Source of the DNA: Clostridium kluyveri
Lineage (GTDB): Bacteria > Bacillota > Clostridia > Clostridiales > Clostridiaceae
DNA length: 64,000 bases
NCBI RefSeq assembly: GCF_001902295.1
Contig: NZ_CP018335.1
Location: 2,728,001-2,792,000 of the forward strand
Direction of reading: 5' to 3'
The notes beneath the pieces are model-generated. The model had not been told where the DNA came from. It made no database searches and was given only the letters and a program-made list of their open reading frames with translations. Below are positions 56,453 to 64,000 of the stretch, one piece after another. A program made the position numbers and the translations under genes. Numbering within the stretch: the first letter of the stretch is position 1; each line of letters begins with the position of its first letter.

Positions 56453-57448
56453 ATGGAAAAAATAATTAACAAATCATATGGTATTATATTTGCACTGATT
56501 ATAGCAATTCCTGCATGGCTCATTGGAAATATCTTTCCAATTATAGGCAGTCCTATACTCGGAATTTTATTTGGAATGATTTTAGCATTTTGGAAAAAGC
56601 CAAACTATCTTAATGAAGGTATAATATACACTTCAAAAAAATTGCTTCAATATTCTATTATTCTTATGGGATTTAGCATGAATCTTTTCAATGTTTTTAA
56701 AGTGGGAAAACAAACGGTTGTTTTAATGATTTTTACCCTCTCGGTATCACTTATTACCGCCTATGTTATAGGTAAATTATTAAAAATAAATGACAAGACA
56801 GCAGCATTAATAGGTGTTGGTTCTTCTATATGTGGTGGTTCTGCTATTGCAGCAACAGCTCCAGTGATAAATGCAAATGAGCAGGAAGTTGCCCATTCTA
56901 TATCAACTATATTTCTTTTTAATGCTATCGCTGCTTTTTTATTTCCTCTGATTGGACATCTATTCAATATGAGCAATGAATGCTTTGGCCTGTGGAGTGG
57001 CACTGCGGTTAATGATACTTCATCTGTAGTGGCTGCTGGCTATTCTTACAGTAATACAGCTGGCAATCTGGCGGTTATAGTAAAACTTACAAGAACCCTG
57101 GCAATTGTTCCTATTACTTTGCTTTTGGCTATTTATACTTCCAAAAAAGAAACTAAAAACAAAAAAGTATCTTACAGTATGATTAAAATATTTCCCTGGT
57201 TTGTACTGGGCTTTATAGCTGCATCAGTAATCAATACATTTGTGCCATTTCCAATTGAAGTCACCAAATTTTTATCACAAATTGGGAAGTTTATCATTGT
57301 AATGGCAATGGTATCTGTAGGACTAAATACTAACATCAGAGAGCTTGTCCAAAATGCTGTAAAGCCAATTTTTTTAGGTTTTATATGTTGGATAGTTTTG
57401 TCACTCACTTCACTTGGAGTTCAACATTTTATAATGTCAATTTTTTAA
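56453..57448 (+). CDS. YeiH/UPF0324-family membrane transporter
   Basis: This 331-residue membrane protein has about ten hydrophobic segments. Conserved parts include PILGILFGMILAF (N-terminal), VGSSICGGSAIAATAPVI and WSGTAVNDTSSVVAAGYSYS, the two glycine/serine-rich loops of the family. Family knowledge: UPF0324 (YeiH) proteins are putative sulfate or sulfonate exporters, and YeiH is commonly controlled by a divergent LysR regulator, as here. Start ATG at 56453 follows AGGAGG. Confidence 0.92.
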   Translation: MEKIINKSYGIIFALIIAIPAWLIGNIFPIIGSPILGILFGMILAFWKKPNYLNEGIIYTSKKLLQYSIILMGFSMNLFNVFKVGKQTVVLMIFTLSVSLITAYVIGKLLKINDKTAALIGVGSSICGGSAIAATAPVINANEQEVAHSISTIFLFNAIAAFLFPLIGHLFNMSNECFGLWSGTAVNDTSSVVAAGYSYSNTAGNLAVIVKLTRTLAIVPITLLLAIYTSKKETKNKKVSYSMIKIFPWFVLGFIAASVINTFVPFPIEVTKFLSQIGKFIIVMAMVSVGLNTNIRELVQNAVKPIFLGFICWIVLSLTSLGVQHFIMSIF

Positions 57449-57456
57449 AATAATAA

Positions 57457-57656
57457 GATTCAGATGGGGAAAATCAAGTGATTCTTAGGTTCAGGTGGAG
57501 TTTGCTTGTAAGGAATACGCATCGTAATCTGAACTTTAGAAGAACTTATCCAGGGGCGTAGCAGTGCTTATCCCCCACTTTAAAGAAGAAGATGGGGGTG
57601 TTAGCAATGGTAGCCTTCGGATAAATCATTTTTCTATAGCAAACCCCATCTGAATC
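57457..57656 (+). repeat. Structured intergenic repeat, copy A (complete, with terminal inverted repeats)
   Basis: The 200-bp element is bounded by a perfect 13-bp inverted repeat, GATTCAGATGGGG (57457-57469) and CCCCATCTGAATC (57644-57656). Inside lie hairpin 1 (GGTTCAGGTGGAG with a downstream CTGAAC), the shared block TTAGAAGAACTTATCCAG plus GGGCGTA, a CCCCCA/TGGGGG stem and a TTATCC/GGATAA closing pair. It has no coding capacity. It follows the yeiH-like gene and precedes the thioredoxin gene end. Confidence 0.8.
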
Positions 57657-57704
57657 TCAAGGTCACTTGTAATAATCTACAAATGTATATTTGTGAACTA
57701 AATT

Positions 57705-58019
57705 TTAATACTGTTGTAATCTAGACTTTAGTATTTCCTTAGGCTGGAAACCCACTATTCTATCTACTGATTTACCATCTTTAAAAATCATCAGTGTTGG
57801 TACACCTTGAATTCCATATTTTTGAGCCAGCTCAGCACTTCTGTCTACGTCAACTTTAAACATTTCTACTTTTCCTTTCATCTCTTCGCTCAATTCCTCA
57901 AGAACTGGAGCAATCATTTTGCATGGTCCGCACCAAGTTGCAAAAAAATCTACTAATACTGTTTCACTACTATTTAAAACATTCCCTTCAAATTCACTGC
58001 TATTTATCACCTTAGCCAT
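57705..58019 (-). CDS. trxA: Thioredoxin
   Basis: This 104-residue thioredoxin starts with ATG at 58019 (GAGGAGG 9 nt upstream; the longer frame to 58037 has no ribosome site). The active site is FFATWCGPCKMIAPVL with the WCGPC redox pair at about 29-33, and the cis-Pro loop is GVPTLMIFKDG. It reduces protein disulfides in the cytosol. It lies downstream of the phosphoesterase-Hsp90 gene in the same orientation with a gap of about 120 nt; no thioredoxin reductase gene is nearby. Confidence 0.96.
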   Translation of the reverse strand: MAKVINSSEFEGNVLNSSETVLVDFFATWCGPCKMIAPVLEELSEEMKGKVEMFKVDVDRSAELAQKYGIQGVPTLMIFKDGKSVDRIVGFQPKEILKSRLQQY

Positions 58020-58140
58020 AATTAATAACCTCCTCACCGAATTTTATATAATCGTTATATTTATATATTACGATATTGCAATATAAAGATCAATAGTTTT
58101 TTTTATTTTTTTCTTCAATATCCATAATTTCTAAACAAGT

Positions 58141-61100
58141 TTAATACTTTAAATTCAATAATTTTTTATAAACACTGGAGTTCTCATCTCCACATAAACA
58201 GATAGCATACTGGATAATTTCTTGTACACATGACTTAGGAACACTAATTGAATTTTCCCTGCTGTAATTTAAAAAACATGTCAACTGATTGTATATCACT
58301 TCAGCAATTTTAGTTCCAATAGGATTTTTATGGTTAATATCCCTAATCATATCAGAAAAACCTTTCAACTTTTCCCTGGAAACATCAATTTGTATCCAGT
58401 TTGCAGGGAAATTCATAAATACGCTATTATACATACTACCATTATCATCTCTATCATGGTTAAATTCATTATGAAATAATGCATCTAGAGATGTCTGTTC
58501 TACTCGAATTCCCGCATTTAATATTACTTCATCATAATTATAATCCATATTATCCAAATTAGCTTTTATTAATAATCCATATTCATATTTATCAATAAAA
58601 TTTTCTGAAAGTACTTCCTCCTTCCAATGGATATTTAGCACCTCTCCATTTTCTTTAAAAGGAACAAAAAACTGAAAAGCTTTAATTCTATTATTTTTTC
58701 TAATATAATGAGCCGGTATTTCAATGACTTCTTCTTTTCCTTCATCTCTATAGCTTATAATAATATCGTATTTAACATCTAACATAACTTTTTTTATATA
58801 ATCTATTATAATATCTACATGTATTTCCTTATTTAAATATAATTTTATCTCTGTACCAACATCTATATTTTCCTCGCCTTCAATAAAAAAGCATCCATCG
58901 TAATTAGGTATATAAAGTTTTAAACCTTCACTACCGTTAAAAAAGTATTTGGTTCTTACTTCTATTTCCCTGCATACCATAAATGAAGACAAAAAACCTA
59001 TTCCAAAATTACTAATAGGTTCATAACTGATATTTAAATTCCTATACTCATCACCTGAATAGTAACTCCTCCCAATATTAGTAAAATATCTTTCAATTTT
59101 ATATCTGTCCATGCCTGTTCCACTGTCTTTAATTTTAAAATATAGTCCAGCATTTTTATCTTTTCCAAATTCAATACGAATTGATTTCATAAAATCAATT
59201 TCCTCTTTAGCTTCTCTAACCGCTGTGGCATCTATGGAATTTTGAATTAATTCTCTTGCAAATACCTCTTTTGAAGAATATATATTGTCTCCTGTTAACA
59301 AAGGCAGCAGAGTTGGTATATAGGCCTCAAAATTACAACTATCAAGTGTATTCTTAAAATTATTCTTATCTATTTTAGGAATTAAATAATACATTTTAAA
59401 TCCTATTGATTTAAAACAATGTTGAAACTTATCTAGTATTAAATCAAATTCTTTAACAAATAAAACGGCAATTTTATATACTGTAGCCTCATTGCACAAA
59501 AACTTTACATAGGCACTTCTTCTATCAGCATTGGATTCAATAGTTATTCTTGGCGCAGGAACATTTGCATGAAACTTATTTTCTTCCATTTTAATATTTA
59601 CCTTATATTTAATATTTTCGTTATAAAAGTCATCTGCATATTCTGTGAATACCAAATACAAATCTGAAAAAAATATACCAATCATACTAAAGGCTAAATA
59701 CTGTTTAGTAATTTTATTCATATTTTCATTTAACAATTGATTACACTTATCCGCTAAACTTTTTAAACTTTTTATTTTAAACAAAGAGTGAAAATCTTCA
59801 TCACTGATATTAAAATGGGGACATGATAAAAAATTATCGAATATTTCTTTCAATATTGATGATGCATACTCTAAATATTGTGTATCCTTTTCTATAATAC
59901 TTTTATAGTTTAATGTTCTACAACTAACAGAATATAATAAAAACAGAATATTCCTATAATCCCTATCCAAATATTTATAAACATCACAAAATCCAGTTAT
60001 TGATTCACTGATCCAGTTGATTATTTCCCCACAAGTTTTATAAATTTTAAATAGTTTTTCAAGAGATGTCATATATAACATATACGCATCATAATTTGTA
60101 AATTTTAATATCTCTAAAAGTTTAACCACTCTACCTGAAATATTCTTCGAAGGAATCTGCTTTTTAGAAATAGGCTCTAGTGATTCTCCATTGTAAATAA
60201 ATTTATGTTGAATTAATTTGATATCCTCTCTTTGCTTATAAAAATCAATTATGCTAAAGGTATGCCTATCCTTTCTATCTGTACCAACAGACCCCCCTGC
60301 AAATACATCAATAATACTTTCTGTTGTTTCATAATAATCATCTGTAATAAATGGACGCTCTAAATCAAAATGTTTGTGTCCATGTAAAACAGTTTTTACA
60401 TTCATATATTTTAAATGTTGAATGAAAGCAGTATAATTTCTAACCAGACTTGAATCTCCATACTTTTGTGCTACTTCCGGGAAAAGATAAAAATGATGAT
60501 GAAGCATGGCAACTATATTGTATCCATTTAATTTTCTAATCTGTCTCTCAATATCTGCTATCTGTGCCATAGATACTTTTCCATAATCATCATATTCGTT
60601 TGCCACTTCACCTTCCAACAACTCAATTAACTGTTTTTTATCAATTCCCTGCTTTTTTAATGTTTCTGATTTAATATTTTTATCTATCATATTCAGATAT
60701 GTTTTGTCAAAAATTTTCTTCTTCTCAATCTGACAGGAATTAAATCCAATAAAAACTATTTTTTCTTCATAATAGGGCCTTAACACTGAATAATTTTTTG
60801 TATTATAATATCCTGGTATATTAATATAAAATCTTTTCAGGAAACCATTATATTTACTCCATCTTAATTCATAATCATCTACTCTAATTAGATCATGATT
60901 ACCCGGTATAAATATAAAATCATCTTTTGTTAATTTATATTCATCTTGATTGAGATTGATTTGTTCTAACAAAATATTAAAAAAAATTACAGCTTCACTA
61001 ATTAATTTTTCATTAATCTGTACTTGCCCATCAAAAATATCCCCTGTTACAACTACACTTCTAACAGTACATAATCCATTATGGGTTATGTCATAAACAA

Positions 61101-61182
61101 TTTTATATGCTATTTCTTCAGATTTGATATAGGTTTTTCCTATGTGAATATCTGATAAATGCAACACTCTAAAAGCTGACAT
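58141..61182 (-). CDS. Metallophosphoesterase - Hsp90-type ATPase fusion
   Basis: This 1013-residue cytosolic protein starts with ATG at 61182 after GGGGAGG. Residues 1-290 form a calcineurin-like phosphoesterase with the full metal set: DIHIG (11-15), GDIFDG (47-52), GNHD (94-97), MLHHHF (about 227) and HGHKHFD (about 267). Residues about 330-625 are helical with no known motif. Residues about 635-1000 resemble Hsp90/HtpG: the Bergerat N box ARELIQNSIDA (about 642), DSGTGMD (about 686), FGIGFLSSFMV (about 727) and a middle-domain-like QIDVSREKLKGF with the SRE arginine expected of Hsp90. All catalytic positions look intact, so both enzymatic halves may be active. I do not recognise this architecture as a named family. 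No partner gene is obvious; neighbours are thioredoxin and an RND pump. It may belong to a defence or stress system (inference). Confidence 0.85.
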   Translation of the reverse strand: MSAFRVLHLSDIHIGKTYIKSEEIAYKIVYDITHNGLCTVRSVVVTGDIFDGQVQINEKLISEAVIFFNILLEQINLNQDEYKLTKDDFIFIPGNHDLIRVDDYELRWSKYNGFLKRFYINIPGYYNTKNYSVLRPYYEEKIVFIGFNSCQIEKKKIFDKTYLNMIDKNIKSETLKKQGIDKKQLIELLEGEVANEYDDYGKVSMAQIADIERQIRKLNGYNIVAMLHHHFYLFPEVAQKYGDSSLVRNYTAFIQHLKYMNVKTVLHGHKHFDLERPFITDDYYETTESIIDVFAGGSVGTDRKDRHTFSIIDFYKQREDIKLIQHKFIYNGESLEPISKKQIPSKNISGRVVKLLEILKFTNYDAYMLYMTSLEKLFKIYKTCGEIINWISESITGFCDVYKYLDRDYRNILFLLYSVSCRTLNYKSIIEKDTQYLEYASSILKEIFDNFLSCPHFNISDEDFHSLFKIKSLKSLADKCNQLLNENMNKITKQYLAFSMIGIFFSDLYLVFTEYADDFYNENIKYKVNIKMEENKFHANVPAPRITIESNADRRSAYVKFLCNEATVYKIAVLFVKEFDLILDKFQHCFKSIGFKMYYLIPKIDKNNFKNTLDSCNFEAYIPTLLPLLTGDNIYSSKEVFARELIQNSIDATAVREAKEEIDFMKSIRIEFGKDKNAGLYFKIKDSGTGMDRYKIERYFTNIGRSYYSGDEYRNLNISYEPISNFGIGFLSSFMVCREIEVRTKYFFNGSEGLKLYIPNYDGCFFIEGEENIDVGTEIKLYLNKEIHVDIIIDYIKKVMLDVKYDIIISYRDEGKEEVIEIPAHYIRKNNRIKAFQFFVPFKENGEVLNIHWKEEVLSENFIDKYEYGLLIKANLDNMDYNYDEVILNAGIRVEQTSLDALFHNEFNHDRDDNGSMYNSVFMNFPANWIQIDVSREKLKGFSDMIRDINHKNPIGTKIAEVIYNQLTCFLNYSRENSISVPKSCVQEIIQYAICLCGDENSSVYKKLLNLKY

Positions 61183-61196
61183 TTTAATCTTTCCTC

Positions 61197-61350
61197 CCCA
61201 TCAAGTGATTCAGAGGTTCAGGTAAACTTTGCTATAGAGAAATACTCATCTCTATCTGAACCTTAGAAGAACTTATCCAGGGGCGTAACAGTGCTTATCC
61301 TCCACTTTGAAGAGATGGGGTATTAGCTAATTGCCGCCTTCGGATAAATT
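61197..61350 (+). repeat. Structured intergenic repeat, copy B
   Basis: It aligns with copy A over most of its length: ATCAAGTGATTC, GGTTCAGGT, a 25-base identical block starting TTAGAAGAACTTATCC (61263-61287), AGTGCTTATCC and GCCTTCGGATAAAT. The right inverted repeat is missing. Its left edge touches the ribosome binding site of the phosphoesterase-Hsp90 gene. Confidence 0.8.
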
Positions 61351-61440
61351 ACGACAAATGACCTGTAGTCAATTTATTTAGGATTGGTATTTATAATGTA
61401 AATGTAGCATAGGCATATTCTATTTAAAGCATAATAATGT

Positions 61441-61474
61441 AAAATAGACGTTAAAATATTTTAACATCTATTTT
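61441..61474. terminator. Terminator of the RND pump gene
   Basis: AAAATAGACGTTAAAAT pairs with ATTTTAACATCTATTTT (one mismatch), directly past the minus-strand stop at 61480. Confidence 0.85.
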
Positions 61475-61479
61475 ACACT

Positions 61480-64000
61480 TTAAATTTCTAGATTCTTGTT
61501 TACTAATCTCTGTTTTATTTTGGCAGTAATTAAGGAATATACTACTGGAACAACTATAAATGTTAGAAAAGTAGCTGTTAAAAGACCAAACATTATAGTT
61601 ACAGACATTGGACCAAATAATGCACTTTTTGAAAATGCTAGTGGTATAAGTCCTGTAATAGTTGCTGTTGAACTTAATATGATTGGTCTAAATCTTTGGC
61701 TTACAGCCTGAAGACAAGCTTCATCTATAGAAAGTCCTTCATCTCTTCCATCATGTATATATTCTATAAGCAATATTGCATTTCTTATAACTACTCCGAT
61801 AAGACTTATTATCCCCATTACAGCAGTTAAGGACAATGGCATTTTAAATATTAGAAGTCCTATTACTACTCCCATTAATGATAATGGAAGAGAACACATT
61901 ATTATAAGAGGCTGTATAAAGGATTTAAATTGAATAAATAAGAGTACATAAATTATCAATATAGTAAATGCTCCTGCTATGGCAAGACTGGTAAAGTTTT
62001 TCTGTATTTGATACTTTTCTCCATCATAAATTACCTTTACACCATTTAAGTCCATCTTATCTATTTTTTCGCTTAGGGTATTTTCTACATCTACTGAGTT
62101 GTACCCCGTCTTTATGTCACTATATACTGTTACTGTTTTATCCTTTTTGTAATGTTTTATTTGATCCAGTTCCGGGCTAAGACTAATGTCTGCTACCTGT
62201 GATAACAGCACTTTATTATTGGTAACACTTGATTTAATCTGCAAATTTTCGAGATCTTTCACAGATGAAATATTAGTTTTAACTAAAATCTCATATTCAC
62301 TGCCATTTTTTCTATACACAGAACTACTATAGCCACTTAAGGCAATATTTATCTGCTGCAGTATATCAGATTTTAATAAACCAAGTTGTGATGCTTTAGT
62401 ATCATCTATATTTACTTCATATTCATAAGTTTTTTTTGCCGCATCATCCCTTACATTTAAAGTTCCAGGTATGTCTTTTAACTGCTGTTGTATTTTATTT
62501 GAGGCAGCATAAATTTTATCCAGGTCATCTCCAGTGAGTCTTAGCCTTATAGGTGCTCCTGTTGGTTCAGCTTGCTCCAAAAGTTTTACTGTAGCTGTAC
62601 CTTCATAAATTTTGCTATCTAATAGACCTTGTATATGTTCAGCCAATTCCTGTCTCGTTTCAAATTTCTTAGTCTTATCTATATTTACCCTTACCATGAT
62701 TTGTGCTGTATCCTTTGAGAGTGCCACTGTGGGCAAGGTAATATAAAATTTCGGCATACCACCACCTACAGCTGAAGTATATCCTGTGACCTCCTTTTGT
62801 GTTTTTAATATATCCTCTACATGTTTTACCAAATTGGCTGTACTATTTATATCATCAACCTTTTCATTTGAAATATCTATGTAAACTATATTTTTATCCA
62901 CATAAGGAAAAAACTGCATTCCAAGGGTTTTCATTATACATATAGATACTACAAATACCCCTATGGCTGCCATAACAACAGTCTTTTTATGTGAAAGTCC
63001 ATAAGTTAAAAGCCTGTGAAACATTCTACGAACTTTACTTTCCCTGTTCACCTTTTTACTTTTCTTAAAGACTAAAGAAGCCATAGCAGGAGTTACAAAT
63101 AACGCCGATAGGTAAGAACAGGTTACACATATCATTACCACTTGAGGCAATGATTTTAAAAATTCTCCTACTGCCCCAGGTATTGTGAGTAGTGGAGCAA
63201 AAGCTCCTACAATAATTAATGTGGAGGTAAACACAGGTACAAATAATCTTTTTATACCATGCAAGGCAGCCTTATCCCCTGTCATACCCTGATCTATTCC
63301 TACCTGTATAACATCTCCTATTACAACAGCATCATCTACCAGTATTCCAAGAGCTATAATAAGTGCTGTAGTGGACATCTGCTCCACTTTAATTCCAAGC
63401 ACATTCATTACCACAAAAGACATTGCTATAGATATAGGAATAACTGCAGATACTACTAAAGAATTTCTAAGCCCCATTCCTATGAGAACTGTTATAATTA
63501 CGAGAATAACACCCTCTCTGAGATTTTTCATGAAAAATGAAACTGAATCACTTACATCTTCAGGTTGAAATGTAACTTCATCTATGGTTAAATCCTTTGG
63601 CAGCTGCTTTTTTATCTCATCTAGTTTTTTCTTTACATCATCACCTATAAGTACTATATTCTTATTATTCTCAAAATATCCTGCCAATAGCACTGTACCA
63701 GTTCCATTATCAGTAAATTTCAATTCAGAATCATCATCATAATCCATATATACTTTTGCTATATCTTTAATTTTCATAGTTTCTCCAGTGGTGCTTGAAA
63801 CTCCTACAATAGTATTTTCTATATCCTGCAGGGAAGTAAACGTACCTGGTGTATTAACCTTTATTTTTCCCGTACTTAGGTCTAAAGATCCCGAGGGAAT
63901 ATCTATATTTTGTGCTTTTAATACACTGCATACATCTTCAATGGAAATAGAATATTTATTTATTTTACTCCAGTCCACTTCTACCTTTACTTGTTTATCC
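61480..64000 (-). CDS. RND-family efflux transporter (N-terminus beyond window)
   Basis: The frame is open to the right edge, giving 840 C-terminal residues of a protein of probably about 1020-1040. AcrB/HAE1-like features: the porter segment VEVDWSKINKYSIS, membrane helices beginning at about window residue 150, LIIALGILVDDAVVIGDV (the TM4-type acidic pair of the proton relay), a second porter region, and the final helices with IGVVIRNAILLIEYI and FSKSALFGPMSV. Family knowledge: RND pumps export drugs or lipids using the proton gradient; in Gram-positive species the substrate is often unknown. No adaptor gene lies within the window on this side; one may be upstream beyond 64000. Confidence 0.93.
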   Translation of the reverse strand, partial: DKQVKVEVDWSKINKYSISIEDVCSVLKAQNIDIPSGSLDLSTGKIKVNTPGTFTSLQDIENTIVGVSSTTGETMKIKDIAKVYMDYDDDSELKFTDNGTGTVLLAGYFENNKNIVLIGDDVKKKLDEIKKQLPKDLTIDEVTFQPEDVSDSVSFFMKNLREGVILVIITVLIGMGLRNSLVVSAVIPISIAMSFVVMNVLGIKVEQMSTTALIIALGILVDDAVVIGDVIQVGIDQGMTGDKAALHGIKRLFVPVFTSTLIIVGAFAPLLTIPGAVGEFLKSLPQVVMICVTCSYLSALFVTPAMASLVFKKSKKVNRESKVRRMFHRLLTYGLSHKKTVVMAAIGVFVVSICIMKTLGMQFFPYVDKNIVYIDISNEKVDDINSTANLVKHVEDILKTQKEVTGYTSAVGGGMPKFYITLPTVALSKDTAQIMVRVNIDKTKKFETRQELAEHIQGLLDSKIYEGTATVKLLEQAEPTGAPIRLRLTGDDLDKIYAASNKIQQQLKDIPGTLNVRDDAAKKTYEYEVNIDDTKASQLGLLKSDILQQINIALSGYSSSVYRKNGSEYEILVKTNISSVKDLENLQIKSSVTNNKVLLSQVADISLSPELDQIKHYKKDKTVTVYSDIKTGYNSVDVENTLSEKIDKMDLNGVKVIYDGEKYQIQKNFTSLAIAGAFTILIIYVLLFIQFKSFIQPLIIMCSLPLSLMGVVIGLLIFKMPLSLTAVMGIISLIGVVIRNAILLIEYIHDGRDEGLSIDEACLQAVSQRFRPIILSSTATITGLIPLAFSKSALFGPMSVTIMFGLLTATFLTFIVVPVVYSLITAKIKQRLVNKNLEI

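Noticed and set aside
57457..61350. Repeats A and B as ends of an active insertion sequence
   Set aside because: Both copies are direct rather than inverted, and no transposase gene lies between them; the intervening genes are thioredoxin and the phosphoesterase-Hsp90 fusion.
1..64000. tRNA genes, rRNA genes or a CRISPR array
   Set aside because: No cloverleaf-like sequence, rRNA block or regularly spaced repeat was found by reading; the dispersed repeats are not regularly spaced. A dedicated scan would be decisive.

Overview
The window is low-GC DNA with Clostridium-style gene content: AGGAGG-type ribosome binding sites, frequent TTG and GTG starts, a Spo0E-like sporulation phosphatase, LtaS-type lipoteichoic acid synthesis, and DegV and PadR genes. 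A clostridium of the C. kluyveri/C. ljungdahlii kind fits best. The species is an inference, because no rRNA or other phylogenetic marker is present. Most genes are on the minus strand.

Region 1 (1-10768) is a stress or chaperone island. Five minus-strand genes with 10-42 nt gaps encode four Hsp70-like ATPases (one cut by the left edge) and a protein ending in a recognisable GrpE C-terminal motif set, preceded by a long helical region that is internally duplicated. Upstream lie a TerD-domain protein and a nine-unit WG-repeat protein; a TerC-family membrane protein points away. Region 2 (10780-19942) holds a DegV-PadR operon with a perfect 36-bp palindromic operator, small membrane proteins, LtaS, an OmpR-type two-component system, a soluble chemotaxis-type receptor and an alpha/beta hydrolase.

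Region 3 (19040-36490) is a hybrid lipopeptide cluster on the minus strand. In transcription order it has a MacA-like adaptor, an ABC ATPase, an FtsX-type permease, a fatty-acyl-AMP ligase with carrier protein, a stand-alone acyltransferase, a KS-ACP-C protein, an A(MT)-PCP-reductase NRPS, and a hydrolase. The domains suggest a fatty acid that is activated, extended once with malonate without ketoreduction, joined to a leucine-like (possibly methylated) residue, and released reductively as an aldehyde or alcohol. A Fur-like palindrome overlaps the likely promoter.

Region 4 (36709-44163) contains a YtrA-type GntR/ABC operon with its operator, a GT39-like membrane glycosyltransferase, an IS3-family transposase remnant, a degenerate metallo-beta-lactamase-fold gene, two secreted cell-wall enzymes, an XRE regulator and the small Spo0E gene. 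Region 5 (44183-57448) is mostly housekeeping: a binding protein-argF-carA-carB operon, recQ with a FAH-family gene, a UMF1-type MFS protein, and a divergent LysR/YeiH pair. Region 6 (57457-64000) has thioredoxin, a 1013-residue fusion of a calcineurin-like metallophosphoesterase with an Hsp90-type ATPase, and the C-terminal part of an RND efflux pump.

A family of intergenic structured repeats (at least five full or partial copies, one with 13-bp terminal inverted repeats) is scattered over the window; two direct copies bracket the thioredoxin and phosphoesterase-Hsp90 genes. I found no tRNA, rRNA, CRISPR array or complete insertion sequence. The Hsp70/GrpE-like array and the phosphoesterase-Hsp90 fusion are the best candidates for undescribed biology.
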